From: Amycolatopsis cihanbeyliensis
Lineage (GTDB): Bacteria > Actinomycetota > Actinomycetes > Mycobacteriales > Pseudonocardiaceae
Direction: 5' to 3'
Assembly (NCBI RefSeq): GCF_006715045.1
Contig: NZ_VFML01000002.1
Span: forward strand, 248,001 to 312,000
Length of the DNA stretch: 64,000 bases
Shown: piece by piece, positions 41,189-50,577 of the stretch
Position numbering within the stretch: the stretch's first letter is position 1
How the letters are laid out: every line of letters begins with the position of its first letter
Position numbers and translations under genes: made by a program
Notes under the pieces: model-generated
Database searches by the model: none
What the model was told of the DNA's origin: nothing
What the model saw: the letters and a program-made list of their open reading frames with translations, nothing else

Positions 41189-42720
41189 GCCTGTCCCACC
41201 TCCTCGTCAGTCGCGTCGGTCGCGCCAGTCGCTTCCGGCTCCCCGGTCGCGGCGGCGGCCCGGTCGATCCGGGCCGAGACGAGCAACAGGTCCGCCCCGC
41301 CGAACCGCTCGTCCTCCAGCGGCACCCCGTCGTCCACCGCCAGCAGTGCCCGCTCGTCCCCCTGCCGGACCGCGGCACCCACCTCGGGGCTGTAGGCGTG
41401 CAGGGCCCGCAGCGCCACCAGTGTGTCCAGTTCGGCGTCGATCTCCCTGGCCTCGGCCAGCAGCCCGGACAGCCGCCGCGGCACCTCGGGCAGATGCAGC
41501 AGTTCGTCGGCCTGGCGCCACTGCTCGTCGCTGTAGTAGTCCACCGACTCCGCGGGCAGCAGCTCCGGCTCCGGAACCTCGCCGATCAGCTTGTCCCGCT
41601 CCGGGGCGGGTCGCAACAGCAGGGACACCAGTGCCGGCAGCGCGGGCACGGTCGGCACGGCCAGCCCGGAGGCCCCGTGGAAGAACGCCTCCACCGGGCG
41701 CACCGCCTCGGCCACCGGCAGTTCCAGGCTGGGTACCAGCACCTGCCCGAACAGATCCACCGTGGCCCTGCGAGGTGGTCCGGAGAACTGCTGCCGGTCC
41801 TGCTCGGCCCGGAAGGTCGCCCCGGCCGCCTGCAGCCGGGACTGCAGCTGGGTGTGCCTGCTGATGCAGTCGGCGACGATATCAACCAGCTCGGCGGCCC
41901 GCCGCTTGTGATCGGTGTCCTCCGCCTCGTCCCTGGCCGCGGTGATGTTGCGCAGGATGGCGTTCTCCGCGCGGAACCGGGACTCGATGTGCGACAGCGC
42001 CGAGTCGAGCAGCTCCGGCATCTCCTGGTCCCAGTCCACGGCGCGCACGTCCCGGCGGGTGGCGTCCAGCTTCGCGCGCAGCGTCTCGCCGTACTGCACG
42101 GTGCGGTAGCGCGCCTGCTCGGCGGCCAGCTTCGCGTCGGCGAGCCTGCCCCTGCTGATCAGGTTCTCCAGCTTGACCTCGGCCGCGATCTGCGCGGACT
42201 CGACGTCGGTGTCCAGCGCGCCGACCAGCACGTTGATCGCCTCGTCGCTGGCCCGCAGGTACACCTCCCCGTCCGGGGCGACCAGCTCGACCAGCAGCTT
42301 GAAGTCGAACGCCCTGCGCTGGTAGGCGCCGACCGCGTCGACACTGCCGTACACCCGGCGGAAACCCCGGTCCGCGGTGCCGACATTGATCAGGTTGTCC
42401 AGCACCCACCTGGCCACCCGCACGTGCTCCTCCGGGTGCCGGTGCGGGGCCTGCGCGGCGATGAACGGCTGCAGCCGGTTGATCACCTGCTGGTGGTCGG
42501 CGCCGGTGTCGAAGTCCATCGCGATGGTGACCTGGTCGATCGTGTGCAGCGCGATCTCGGCCATCTGGTAGGTGGTGGCGTCGGCCCAGTCCAGCTTGGC
42601 CTTGCGCGCGTCCAGGTCGTGCAGCGGGGCGGTGCAGGCCAGGGCCTTGAGCCTGCGGGCAAGCCCCTCGTCGACACCCCCCGGGCTGATCGGCCCTTCA
42701 CCCGGATCACCATCACGCAC
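41185..42720 (-). CDS. First subunit of the SMC-like system (kleisin/JetA-MksF-like)
   Basis: A 511-residue protein with helical N-terminal segments (DADQV-like repeats absent) and a coiled middle: EAINVLVGALDTDVESAQIA, LISRGRLADAKLAAEQARYR and ATRRDVRAVDWDQEMPELLD. The DVR-x-VDW pattern with long helices resembles JetA/MksF-type kleisin subunits. The C-terminal 30 residues are low-complexity Ala/Thr/Glu. I prefer the GTG at 42720: a TAACGT -10-like hexamer lies eight bases upstream and no ribosome binding site is seen, which suits a leaderless message. A TTG at 42729 is the alternative. Confidence 0.72.
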   Translation of the reverse strand: MRDGDPGEGPISPGGVDEGLARRLKALACTAPLHDLDARKAKLDWADATTYQMAEIALHTIDQVTIAMDFDTGADHQQVINRLQPFIAAQAPHRHPEEHVRVARWVLDNLINVGTADRGFRRVYGSVDAVGAYQRRAFDFKLLVELVAPDGEVYLRASDEAINVLVGALDTDVESAQIAAEVKLENLISRGRLADAKLAAEQARYRTVQYGETLRAKLDATRRDVRAVDWDQEMPELLDSALSHIESRFRAENAILRNITAARDEAEDTDHKRRAAELVDIVADCISRHTQLQSRLQAAGATFRAEQDRQQFSGPPRRATVDLFGQVLVPSLELPVAEAVRPVEAFFHGASGLAVPTVPALPALVSLLLRPAPERDKLIGEVPEPELLPAESVDYYSDEQWRQADELLHLPEVPRRLSGLLAEAREIDAELDTLVALRALHAYSPEVGAAVRQGDERALLAVDDGVPLEDERFGGADLLLVSARIDRAAAATGEPEATGATDATDEEVGQA

Positions 42721-42744
42721 AAGGCGCAACGTTAAGCCGTGTTT

Positions 42745-42784
42745 CGGCGCTCCCGCACCTCGGGGCCGAGGTGCGGGAGCGCCG
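42745..42784. terminator. Long perfect hairpin after the protease gene
   Basis: The arm CGGCGCTCCCGCACCTCG (42745-42762) pairs without mismatch with CGAGGTGCGGGAGCGCCG (42767-42784) around a GGGC loop. It lies ten bases past the protease stop in its direction of transcription. It also occupies the -35 region of the SMC operon, so it separates the two units. A stem of 18 bp is the strongest simple terminator in the window. Confidence 0.8.
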
Positions 42785-42793
42785 GTCGGTGGG

Positions 42794-43807
42794 TCAGCCG
42801 GTGACGAGGGTCAGGTTGTAGGCGGAAAGGATGGGACGCACCGGCTGGAAGAAGCAGGTACGGCTGTCCCCGCCGGAGACAACACCCTGTGCCTGCCCGT
42901 TCGAGATGAACGCGCCGCCGGAGTCACCGGGCTGGCAGAGCGCGTTGGTGGCGGTGAGCCCGCGGACCGAACCCTGCGGGTAGCGCACGGTCTGGTTCTT
43001 CTGACCGATGGTGCCCCTGGTCACACCCGTGGTGGAGCCGGACTTGCTGACACCGGCACCGGTGGCCGCCTCCTGCGAGCCGGAGACCGGGCCCACCCCG
43101 GTGACCGAGCCGACCGGGGTCCAGTCGCTGCTGGTGCGCACCCAGGCGTAGTCGGCGCCGGGGAAGCGCGAGCCGCCCCACTGGCCGAGCGGCCGGCCGT
43201 CCTTGGTCAGCGAACCGCCTCCGGTCTCGGTCTCGCAGTGGCCCGCGGTGACGAACCCGCCGCGTACGGAGAAACCGACCGAGCACCGCGAGTTGCCGGG
43301 GTGGTAGGCCTCCCCGCCCTGGATGTCGGCGTAGAGCCGGGGAACCTCGGACGACTCCTGGATCCGCACATCCGTGATGCCGACCGAGGCGGCCAGGTCG
43401 CGGGCCTGCTCGGCCGTGCCCGGAAGCACCGTCATGTTGACCACGTTGTGCCGCACGTCGACACCCCACCGGGTGATCGACTTCGGCGCGGTCGCCTCGA
43501 CCGCGTCCAGCTTGTCCACCATGGTGTCCAGCTCGGCGGTGCTGTGCCGGACGAGCCGTGGTTCGGCGCCGGTCCTGGTCACGTCGTCGAGTTCGTCCCG
43601 GTCGGTCACACCGACGACCAGGTCGCCGTCGGAGGGATCGATCCAGGCACCGCCGAAGCTCGTACCGAGCGCCGAGCTCAGCGACTCGATGCCGGCGTCC
43701 GCGCCGAGTTGGCTGTCGGCCGCGGCGACCGAGGTGCTCAGCGGCACCAGCGCGGCGACCGTCAGCAGGCCGGCCGAGGCGAGCAGAGCCGAATTCTTGA
43801 ATACCAC
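42794..43807 (-). CDS. Secreted chymotrypsin-like serine protease (streptogrisin/S1 type) with prosegment
   Basis: A 337-residue exported protease. The signal peptide is roughly residues 1-29, ending LSTSVAA. A prosegment of about 130 residues (to near 155) resembles the streptogrisin/alpha-lytic pro-region that aids folding. The mature domain has His190 in FVTAGHC, Asp219 in GADYAWV, and Ser296 in GDSGGAF. Cysteine pairs flank His190 and Ser296. The GTG start has AGGAG seven bases away. It probably degrades extracellular protein. The 200-bp upstream gap (43808-44007) is notably richer in A/T than its surroundings. Confidence 0.92.
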   Translation of the reverse strand: MVFKNSALLASAGLLTVAALVPLSTSVAAADSQLGADAGIESLSSALGTSFGGAWIDPSDGDLVVGVTDRDELDDVTRTGAEPRLVRHSTAELDTMVDKLDAVEATAPKSITRWGVDVRHNVVNMTVLPGTAEQARDLAASVGITDVRIQESSEVPRLYADIQGGEAYHPGNSRCSVGFSVRGGFVTAGHCETETGGGSLTKDGRPLGQWGGSRFPGADYAWVRTSSDWTPVGSVTGVGPVSGSQEAATGAGVSKSGSTTGVTRGTIGQKNQTVRYPQGSVRGLTATNALCQPGDSGGAFISNGQAQGVVSGGDSRTCFFQPVRPILSAYNLTLVTG

Positions 43808-44007
43808 TTGGCGATCTCCTTCTCGCAGGGGAAATTCGCGCCGCGAGGGACAGACGCGAATAAGGATGACGAAGGTGGAATGACCGGCCAACCGTGGCGA
43901 GGTTAACGAGAAAATCCGATGGCATACAAGATCTGCGGCACTGTTCGCCGACGAAAGTACTGGGAAATAAACACCCGAACTGGGAATGTGAATGCCAGGC
44001 ATAAGAG

Positions 44008-45081
44008 CTATTTCTGTCCCGGCGCATCGCGGCGTGCCGGGAGTATCCGGCCCAGGGTGACGAGCAGCAGCCACAGCATGCCGGCGAATCCCGGCAGCCA
44101 GCACAGCCGGGCGAGCAGCCACGCCCCGCCGGAGGGAACCTCGTGCAGCCCGGCGAACGTCCCGAAAGCGCCGGCGGCCAGGAGCACCGCGGTGAGCGCG
44201 CTCTGGTGCAGCAGGAAGATCGGCAGGGCCCGCGCGTTCACCCAGCCGACGACGGTCCGTGCCGACCGCGCGGCCCGGCGCAGCGGTGGCGCGGCCAGCA
44301 GCACGGCACCCACCTGGGCCAGGGCGAGCGCCAGCGCGAACGGCGAGGGCGGCGCCAGGTTCGACCGTGCCTGTCCGGTGCCGCCGACCGCGGAGACCGG
44401 GTAGCCGAACACCAGCACCGCGAGCAGCCCGCCCGCCACCCCGAACGCGAGCAACGCCGTGGCCGCCGGTGGGCCGGGTATGCCGCGCTCGGCAGCGACC
44501 ACACCGAGTTGCCAGGGCACCCACCAGACCAGCAGCACGGTCGCCTGGCCGAGGACGCCGGGAGCGCCCGCGGCCACCGCCGACTCCACCAGCAGGGCCA
44601 GCCCGGCGGGTACGGCCGCGGCGGCCCAGCCCAGCCACCCGTGCAGGGCCAGTGCGACATCCGTGCCGGCGAGCAGCACCACGTACACGGCGAGAAACCA
44701 CAACGGGCTCGTCACCAGGTGGACCACCGTGCCCGCGGCGTCGGCGCCGAGCCCGAACAGCAGCAGCACGCCCAGCACGATGGCCCAGGCCAGGAGCACC
44801 AGCAGGACGGTTCGGGCGAGGCGGGACACCCGCGCCACCCACCAGCCGCGCAGGCTCCCGGCGTACCGCCGGGCGCTGGCCCTGCTCACCGCGGCGCCGA
44901 AACCGCCGGCGAAGAAGAACAGCCCGAGGGTCTGCAGCAGCCAGCTCAGCGGCGCGAGCGCGGGCAGGTGACGCAGCGGGCTGTCCACGTCCAGCCCGGC
45001 CAGCACGCCCTCCCCGGCCGGCAGGACGGCCGTGACCAGCCAGTGGCCGAGCACCACCCCGGTGATCGCCACGGCCCGCAC
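44008..45081 (-). CDS. Membrane acyltransferase (acyltransferase family 3-like)
   Basis: A polytopic protein of at least 357 residues with about ten helices. The first helix reads VRAVAITGVVLGHW, with the Arg and His expected for the active site of acyltransferase 3 proteins. SPLWFLAVYVVLL and a late ALPIFLLHQSALT also fit. Such enzymes acylate sugars or antibiotics at the membrane. The only normal in-frame start is GTG at 45081, inside the conserved segment. The homologous-looking stretch AREPLVDL precedes it, back to the whiA stop, so the start may be non-canonical. Confidence 0.75.
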   Translation of the reverse strand: MRAVAITGVVLGHWLVTAVLPAGEGVLAGLDVDSPLRHLPALAPLSWLLQTLGLFFFAGGFGAAVSRASARRYAGSLRGWWVARVSRLARTVLLVLLAWAIVLGVLLLFGLGADAAGTVVHLVTSPLWFLAVYVVLLAGTDVALALHGWLGWAAAAVPAGLALLVESAVAAGAPGVLGQATVLLVWWVPWQLGVVAAERGIPGPPAATALLAFGVAGGLLAVLVFGYPVSAVGGTGQARSNLAPPSPFALALALAQVGAVLLAAPPLRRAARSARTVVGWVNARALPIFLLHQSALTAVLLAAGAFGTFAGLHEVPSGGAWLLARLCWLPGFAGMLWLLLVTLGRILPARRDAPGQK

Positions 45082-45150
45082 GAGATCGACCAGCGGCTCC
45101 CGCGCTGGTCGCCCGCCGTCACTCCGCCCCAGCCCACCCGCTTTCGCCGG

Positions 45151-46143
45151 TCAGACCTCCTCTTCCTCGAGCATCTCGGCGGTGACGGCCGACTCGGTAT
45201 CCGGGATGCCCTGCTCCTTCGCCCTCTTGTCGGCCATCGCGAGCAGCCTGCGGATCCGGCCGGCCACGGCGTCCTTGGTCATCGGCGGGTCGGACAGCTG
45301 GCCGAGCTCCTCCAGCGAGGCCTGCCGGTTGGACAGCCGCAGCTTGCCGGCGGCCAGCAGGTGGTCGGGCGCGGAGTCGCTGAGGATCTCCATCGCGCGC
45401 TCGACCCTGGCCGCCGCGGCCACCGCGGCCCGCGCGGACCGGCGCAGGTTCGCGTCGTCGAAGTTGGCCAGCCGGTTGGCCGTGGCCCGCACCTCGCGCC
45501 GCATCCGGCGTTCCTCCCAGGTGAGCACGCTCTCATGCGCGCCGAGCCGGGTGAGCAGCGCGCCGATGGCGTCCCCGTCCCGGACCACCACCCGGTCGGC
45601 GCCACGCACTTCACGGGACTTCGCCTGGATGCCCAGCCTGCGCGCCGCGCCGACCAACGCCAGCGCGGCCTCCGGACCCGGGCAGGTGACCTCGAGCGAG
45701 GACGAGCGCCCCGGCTCGGTGAGCGAGCCATGGGCCAGGAAGGCACCCCGCCAGGCCGCCTCGGCGTCGGCGATCCCGCCGGAGACCACCGCGGCGGGCA
45801 GGCCACGCACCGGCCTGCCGCGCTGGTCGATCAGGCCCGTTTGCCGTGCCAGCCCCTCACCGTCCTTGACCACCCGGACCACGTACCGGGTTCCCTTGCG
45901 CAGGCCCCCGCTCGACGAGATGACATGCACGTCGGAATGGTGGCCGTAGAGCTCGTGGATCTCCTTACGCAGCCTGCGGGCCACCGAACCGGTGTCCAGT
46001 TCCGCCTCGACCACGACCCTGCCACCCACGATGTGCAGGCCACCGGCGAACCGCAGCATCGAGGCCACCTCGGAGCGACGCGGGCCGATCTTGGTGAACT
46101 CCAACCGGCTCAGCTCGTCCTTGACCTCCGCGGTCATCGCCAT
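45151..46143 (-). CDS. whiA: WhiA, DNA-binding regulator of sporulation/cell division
   Basis: A 330-residue protein with a degenerate LAGLIDADG homing-endonuclease-like N-terminal domain (about 1-200) and a C-terminal helix-turn-helix. Landmarks are [45 protein letters not shown] and the [29 protein letters not shown]. In Streptomyces it works with WhiB in sporulation septation, and it is conserved in non-sporulating Gram-positives. The ATG at 46143 has GGAGGGG just upstream. It follows yvcK after 13 bases in the usual uvrC-rapZ-yvcK-whiA order. Confidence 0.96.
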   Translation of the reverse strand: MAMTAEVKDELSRLEFTKIGPRRSEVASMLRFAGGLHIVGGRVVVEAELDTGSVARRLRKEIHELYGHHSDVHVISSSGGLRKGTRYVVRVVKDGEGLARQTGLIDQRGRPVRGLPAAVVSGGIADAEAAWRGAFLAHGSLTEPGRSSSLEVTCPGPEAALALVGAARRLGIQAKSREVRGADRVVVRDGDAIGALLTRLGAHESVLTWEERRMRREVRATANRLANFDDANLRRSARAAVAAAARVERAMEILSDSAPDHLLAAGKLRLSNRQASLEELGQLSDPPMTKDAVAGRIRRLLAMADKRAKEQGIPDTESAVTAEMLEEEEV

Positions 46144-46156
46144 TATCCCCTCCTCC

Positions 46157-47107
46157 TCACTGCTCTCGGGCAAGACCGAGAGCCTCTCGCACACAACTCG
46201 CCAGCGCATCCGGATCGTGCCGACCGGCCACCCCCTGGTCGGCAATGTCAGCCAGATGCGCGCGCCCGCCCAGTCCGGCCGCCGCATGCCGCAGCCGAGC
46301 CGGTGTGGGCACCGAGTCCCTGTCCGCGATCACCGCGTCGACTCGGAGCCGGGGAGCGTGTTCGAAGAGTACGTCCAAGTGGCGTTCCGGGGAGAACCCA
46401 GCCGTCTCACCCGGTTGGGGGATCAAATTGAGCACGACCACCTTCGTGGCCCTCGTGCGGACCAGCGCGTCGTGCAGATCCGGTAACAACAGGTGCGGGA
46501 GCACACTGGTGAACCAGGAACCCGGGCCGAGAAACACCGCGTCGGCGTCCAGCACCGCCCGCACGGCCTGCGGAGCCGCCGCCGGCGGCCGGTCGGGGCG
46601 TTCCGGGTTGTGCAGGGTGATCCGGCGAACCTGCCCCGGCGTGCTGGCCACCGCGACCTGCCCGCGGATCCGGCTCACCCCGCCGTTCTCCAGCCCGGTG
46701 ACCTCCGCCTCGATCTCCAGCGGCTCCACGCTCATCGGCAGCACCCTGCCGGAGACGCCGACCAGGTTGGCCGCCTCGTCCAGCGCGGCCACCGGATCGC
46801 CGAGTACCTCGAACAGCCCGGCCAGCAGCAGGTTGCCGACCGCGTGCCCGGCCAGCGCACCGTCACCGCCGAAGCGATGCTGGAACACCTCCGACCACAG
46901 GCTGCCGCCGTCCTCCGCGGCGGCCAGCGCGGACAGGGCCTGCCGCAGGTCGCCGGGCGGCAACAGCCCGAGCTCCCGGCGCAGCCTGCCCGAGGACCCG
47001 CCGTCGTCGGCCACCGTGACGACCGCCGTCACGTCGGAGGTGATCCGCCGCAGTGCGCTCAGCGTCGCGTGCAGGCCGTGGCCACCGCCAAGGGCTACCG
47101 CGCGCAA
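46157..47107 (-). CDS. yvcK: YvcK/CuvA-like gluconeogenesis and cell-shape factor
   Basis: A 316-residue Rossmann-like protein of the YvcK/CofD-related family. The nucleotide-sugar site begins [17 protein letters not shown] and continues [18 protein letters not shown]. The segment [20 protein letters not shown] is also diagnostic. In Bacillus and mycobacteria it affects carbon use and peptidoglycan placement and binds UDP-GlcNAc. The only in-frame start after the rapZ stop is a TTG nine codons later, so initiation is unusually weak unless coupled to RapZ translation. Confidence 0.93.
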   Translation of the reverse strand: MRAVALGGGHGLHATLSALRRITSDVTAVVTVADDGGSSGRLRRELGLLPPGDLRQALSALAAAEDGGSLWSEVFQHRFGGDGALAGHAVGNLLLAGLFEVLGDPVAALDEAANLVGVSGRVLPMSVEPLEIEAEVTGLENGGVSRIRGQVAVASTPGQVRRITLHNPERPDRPPAAAPQAVRAVLDADAVFLGPGSWFTSVLPHLLLPDLHDALVRTRATKVVVLNLIPQPGETAGFSPERHLDVLFEHAPRLRVDAVIADRDSVPTPARLRHAAAGLGGRAHLADIADQGVAGRHDPDALASCVREALGLAREQ

Positions 47108-47128
47108 GGGTGTCGTTGTCGTGCTCGC

Positions 47129-48028
47129 TCACTCCCGACCAAGGTCCCGATGCACCACCTTGACCGCCATACCGTCCTCATTGGACATCCGGCGGGCCAG
47201 CTCCTCGGAGATCGCCACGCTGCGGTGCTTTCCGCCGGTGCATCCGACGGCGAGCGTCAGGTACCGCTTGCCCTCGCGCTTGTAGCCCGCGCCGATCAAC
47301 CGGAGCAGCTCATGGTAGCGCTCCAGGAATTCCTCGGCCCCCTCCTGGGTCAGCACGTAGTTGCGCACGTCGCCGTCCAGCCCGGTGTACTCGCGCAGTT
47401 CCGGGATCCAGAACGGGTTCGGCAGGAACCGCACGTCCATCACCAGATCGGCGTCCATCGGCAGCCCGTACTTGTACCCGAAGGACAGCACGGTGACCCT
47501 GGTCTGCGTGCTGGCCTCCGAGCCGAAGGCGTCCTCGATCTTGGCTCGCAACTGGTGCACCGACAGCGCCGAGGTCTCCAGCACCAGGTCGGCCTCCTCG
47601 CGCAACGGCGCCAGCAGCGCGCGCTCGGCGGTGATCCCGTCGGAGAGCCGGCCGTCACCCTGCATCGGGTGCCCGCGGCGAACCTGCTCGAACCTGCTGA
47701 CCAGCACGGCGTCGGTGGCCTCGAGGAACAGTACCCTCGGCTTGTACCCGCGGGCGTCCAGATCCTTGATCACCGAGGCGAGGTCGTCGGTGAACGCGCG
47801 CGAGCGCACGTCCATCACGACCGCCACCTTGGTGATCGCGCCCTGCGCCTGCGCGCCGAGCTCGACCATGGTGGAGATCAGCTCCGGCGGCAGGTTGTCC
47901 ACCACGAACCAGCCGAGGTCCTCGAGGCACTTCGCCGCCGTGCTACGCCCGGCTCCGGAGAGGCCGCTGACCACGGCCACCTCCATACCCGAGGTCTTGC
48001 CCGGCGCTGCCCCCTCGCCCGTTGTCAC
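47129..48028 (-). CDS. rapZ: RapZ-like nucleotide-binding protein
   Basis: A 299-residue RapZ/YvcJ family P-loop protein. The loop reads GLSGAGRST, with Arg in place of the usual Walker A Lys, a substitution also found in other actinobacterial members. Family motifs [19 protein letters not shown], and the C-terminal IGCTGG-like [17 protein letters not shown] are present. In E. coli RapZ controls GlmS by small RNA binding; the actinobacterial role is less clear. The GTG overlaps the uvrC stop by four bases. Confidence 0.94.
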   Translation of the reverse strand: MTTGEGAAPGKTSGMEVAVVSGLSGAGRSTAAKCLEDLGWFVVDNLPPELISTMVELGAQAQGAITKVAVVMDVRSRAFTDDLASVIKDLDARGYKPRVLFLEATDAVLVSRFEQVRRGHPMQGDGRLSDGITAERALLAPLREEADLVLETSALSVHQLRAKIEDAFGSEASTQTRVTVLSFGYKYGLPMDADLVMDVRFLPNPFWIPELREYTGLDGDVRNYVLTQEGAEEFLERYHELLRLIGAGYKREGKRYLTLAVGCTGGKHRSVAISEELARRMSNEDGMAVKVVHRDLGRE

Positions 48029-49995
48029 GTTCCCGTCTCCCGTTCTGTGCCGTTCTCGCCCGCCAGCGCGGCGTGCACGACCTCCGCGGTGCGCCTGCCG
48101 AAGCCCGGCACCGCCGCGATCTCGTCCACGCTGGCCTGCTTGAGTTTCTTCACCGAACCGAAATGCTTGATCAGTGCGGTCCTGCGCGCCTGACCGAGGC
48201 CCGGCACCCCGTCCAATGCCGAGGTCTGCAGCCGCTTCGACCGCTTCTCCCTGTGATAGCGCACCGCGAACCGGTGCGCCTCGTCGCGCACCCGCTGCAA
48301 CAGGTACAGCGCGTCGGAGCTACGCGGCAGGATCACCGGATCGGGGTCGGCAGGCAGCCACACCTCCTCCAGCCGCTTGGCCAGGCCGACCACCGCCACG
48401 TCGGTGATGCCGAGCTCGGCCAGCACGTCGGCCGCCGCGGTGGCCTGCGGGCCCGCGCCGTCCACCACCAGCAGGTTGGGCGGGTAGGCGAACTTCCGCG
48501 GCCTGCCGGTCTCCGGATCGATGCCGGGCCGCTGCTCCCCCTCGCCGGTCACCTCCTGTTCGACGTTCTCGATTTCCTTGAGGTAGCGGGAGAACCGGCG
48601 CCGCACGACCTCGGCGATCGAGGCGACGTCACCCTCCTGCGCGGCCTCCCGCAGGGCGAACCGCTTGTACTCCGACTTGCGCGGCACGCCGTCCTCGAAC
48701 ACGACCAGCGAGGCGACCACATCGCTGCCCGCGATATGGCTGATGTCCACGCACTCGATCCGCAGTGGGGCGCTGTCCAGCCCGAGGTGTTCCTGCAACT
48801 CCGACAACGCGGCCGACCGGGCGGTGAGGTCGCCCGCCCTGCGCAGCTTGTGCTGGGCGAAGGCCTCGGAGGCGTTACGGGCCACGGTGTCGGCCAGTGT
48901 CCGCTTGTCCCCGCGCCGCGGCACCCGCAACCGCACCCGCGAGCCGCGCAGGCCGGTCAGCCACTCGGTCACCGCCTCGGCGTCCGGAGGCAGTTCGGGA
49001 ACGAGTACTTCGCGGGGCACCGGCGAGGCGGTGTCCGGGGCCTCGGCGGCGAGCTCGGCCTGCTCGCCGTAGAACTGGGCGAGGAACTGCCCGACCAGCG
49101 CGGCGACGTCCATCTCCTCGGCCTTGTCGATCACCCAGCCACGCTGGCCGCGCACCCGGCCGCCGCGCACATGGAAGATCTGCACGGCGGCCTCCAGCTC
49201 GTCGTGCGCGAAGGCGACCACATCGGCGTCGGTCCCGTCGCCCAGCACCACGGCCTGCTTCTCCATCGCCCTGCGCAGCGCGCCGAGGTCGTCCCGCAGC
49301 CGGGCCGCCTTCTCGAACTCCAGCCCCTCGGATGCCTGCGCCATCTCCTGTTCCAGCCTGCGCACCATCACGTCGGTGCGCCCGGCGAGAAAGTCACAGA
49401 AGTCGCTGACGATCTGCCGGTGCTGCTCGGCCGAGACAGTACCCACGCAGGGCGCCGAGCACTTGCCGATGTAGCCGAGCAGGCAGGGCCTGCCGATCTG
49501 GCCGTGCCTGCGGAACACGCCGTTCGAGCAGGTGCGCGCGGGGAACACGCGCAGCAACAGGTCCAGGGTCTCCCGGATGGCCCAGGCGTGCGCGTAGGGG
49601 CCGAAGTAGCGCACGCCTTTCTTGCGCGGCCCGCGGTACACATGCAGCCGGGGGAACTCCTCGTGCAGGGTGACCGCGAGCACCGGGTAGGTCTTGTCGT
49701 CCCGGTAGCGGACGTTGAACCGCGGGTCGAACTCCTTGATCCAGTTGTACTCGAGTTGGAGGGCCTCGACCTCGGTGCCCACCACCGTCCACTCCACGCT
49801 CGCGGCGGTGGTGACCATCTGCCGGGTGCGCGGGTGCAGCCCGGCGAGGTCGGCGAAGTAGGAGTTCAGCCTGCTGCGCAGGCTCTTGGCCTTGCCGACG
49901 TAGATGACCCGCTTGGTCTCGTCACGGAACTTGTACACTCCGGGCGCGTCCGGGATGCTCCCTGGCGATGGGCGGTAGGTCGACGGGTCAGCCAC
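48025..49995 (-). CDS. uvrC: UvrC, excinuclease ABC subunit C
   Basis: A 656-residue nucleotide-excision endonuclease. The N-terminal GIY-YIG nuclease (about 15-95) reads [27 protein letters not shown] and makes the 3-prime cut. A Cys-rich stretch with CSAPCVG and a UvrB-binding UVR helix [15 protein letters not shown] follow. The RNase-H-like domain gives the 5-prime cut, with [23 protein letters not shown]. Two helix-hairpin-helix motifs close the protein, [19 protein letters not shown] and [16 protein letters not shown]. The start is a GTG. It heads the unit uvrC-rapZ-yvcK-whiA. Confidence 0.97.
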   Translation of the reverse strand: MADPSTYRPSPGSIPDAPGVYKFRDETKRVIYVGKAKSLRSRLNSYFADLAGLHPRTRQMVTTAASVEWTVVGTEVEALQLEYNWIKEFDPRFNVRYRDDKTYPVLAVTLHEEFPRLHVYRGPRKKGVRYFGPYAHAWAIRETLDLLLRVFPARTCSNGVFRRHGQIGRPCLLGYIGKCSAPCVGTVSAEQHRQIVSDFCDFLAGRTDVMVRRLEQEMAQASEGLEFEKAARLRDDLGALRRAMEKQAVVLGDGTDADVVAFAHDELEAAVQIFHVRGGRVRGQRGWVIDKAEEMDVAALVGQFLAQFYGEQAELAAEAPDTASPVPREVLVPELPPDAEAVTEWLTGLRGSRVRLRVPRRGDKRTLADTVARNASEAFAQHKLRRAGDLTARSAALSELQEHLGLDSAPLRIECVDISHIAGSDVVASLVVFEDGVPRKSEYKRFALREAAQEGDVASIAEVVRRRFSRYLKEIENVEQEVTGEGEQRPGIDPETGRPRKFAYPPNLLVVDGAGPQATAAADVLAELGITDVAVVGLAKRLEEVWLPADPDPVILPRSSDALYLLQRVRDEAHRFAVRYHREKRSKRLQTSALDGVPGLGQARRTALIKHFGSVKKLKQASVDEIAAVPGFGRRTAEVVHAALAGENGTERETGT

Positions 49996-50046
49996 ACTCC
50001 CAAGCCTATGGCTCGCCTCCGACAGTGCTGCGTGGCCCCGGGGCCT

Positions 50047-50373
50047 TCAGCGGGCCAGTTGGTCCTCCGCCCAGCGGCGACCGAACCCGGCGAGCACCTC
50101 CGGCGACCAGCGGCCCTCGATCGGCACCTCGCGCCAGAGCAGGATGCGGGGACCGGCCAGGGTGCCGTGGCTGATCCGCACGACCTGGGTGCCCTCCAAC
50201 CACTGGAACACGAAGTGCGCGTACATGAACGCCAGCACCGCTCTGCCCTCGGCGTCAGCCAGCCGCACCGGCCCCTCCCTCGGGTAGGGCGCCAGGTAGA
50301 CCGGCTCGGTCCGGCCGTTGCGGTATGTGAAGGTCGCGGTCACCACATCGGGCGTGACGACGGTGGGTCGCAC
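50047..50373 (-). CDS. Uncharacterised 108-residue protein
   Basis: A small soluble protein with segments TFTYRNGRTEPVYLAPYPREG, YAHFVFQWLEGTQVVRIS and WREVPIEGRWSPEVLAGFG. I do not recognise a family. The GTG at 50373 is preceded by GGAGG about nine bases upstream; that site lies inside the end of the 36-residue zinc-motif gene. The frame continues further upstream to 50430, but would overlap that gene. It is likely co-transcribed with it. Confidence 0.65.
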   Translation of the reverse strand: MRPTVVTPDVVTATFTYRNGRTEPVYLAPYPREGPVRLADAEGRAVLAFMYAHFVFQWLEGTQVVRISHGTLAGPRILLWREVPIEGRWSPEVLAGFGRRWAEDQLAR

Positions 50374-50377
50374 CGCC

Positions 50378-50488
50378 TCAGTCCTCCACGATCGTGATCG
50401 TGCCGGTGCCGCCGCAGGCCGCGCAGCCACGGCCCTTGCAGTCCCCGCAGGTGCTGGTGATGTCCGGCAGTCGAAAGTTCGGATGCAT
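50378..50488 (-). CDS. Small 36-residue protein with DnaJ-like CxxC zinc motif
   Basis: A short gene not visible at usual length cut-offs. The peptide begins MHPNFRLPDITSTCGDCKG and then RGCAACGGTGTITIVED. Cys14, Cys17, Cys22 and Cys25 form the pattern CxxCxGxxCxxCxGxG, close to one half of a DnaJ zinc-finger repeat. Its stop lies four bases before the GTG of the next gene, and its last codons carry that gene's ribosome binding site. Function is unknown; a zinc-binding helper or regulator is possible. Confidence 0.6.
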   Translation of the reverse strand: MHPNFRLPDITSTCGDCKGRGCAACGGTGTITIVED

Positions 50489-50523
50489 GACCCGACGCTA
50501 GGCCGAACTCTTGCTCGCTCGCG

Positions 50524-50543
50524 AGAAATGTTTCCGAAGTTTC
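50524..50543. promoter_or_regulatory. Imperfect palindrome in the promoter gap of the zinc-motif gene
   Basis: GAAATG (50524-50529) and AGTTTC (50538-50543) form arms with one mismatch around TTTCCGA plus A. It lies 36 bases upstream of the 36-residue gene and downstream of the HTH regulator gene. It might bind that regulator. Low certainty. Confidence 0.25.
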
Positions 50544-50577
50544 TACACTTCCACCCGTTCGCGCGGCGGCCCGGAAA

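Noticed and set aside
35908..42729. A complete Wadjet (JetABCD) plasmid-defence system
   Set aside because: No JetD/MksG nuclease gene is adjacent on either side, so only a three-component SMC-like system can be claimed.
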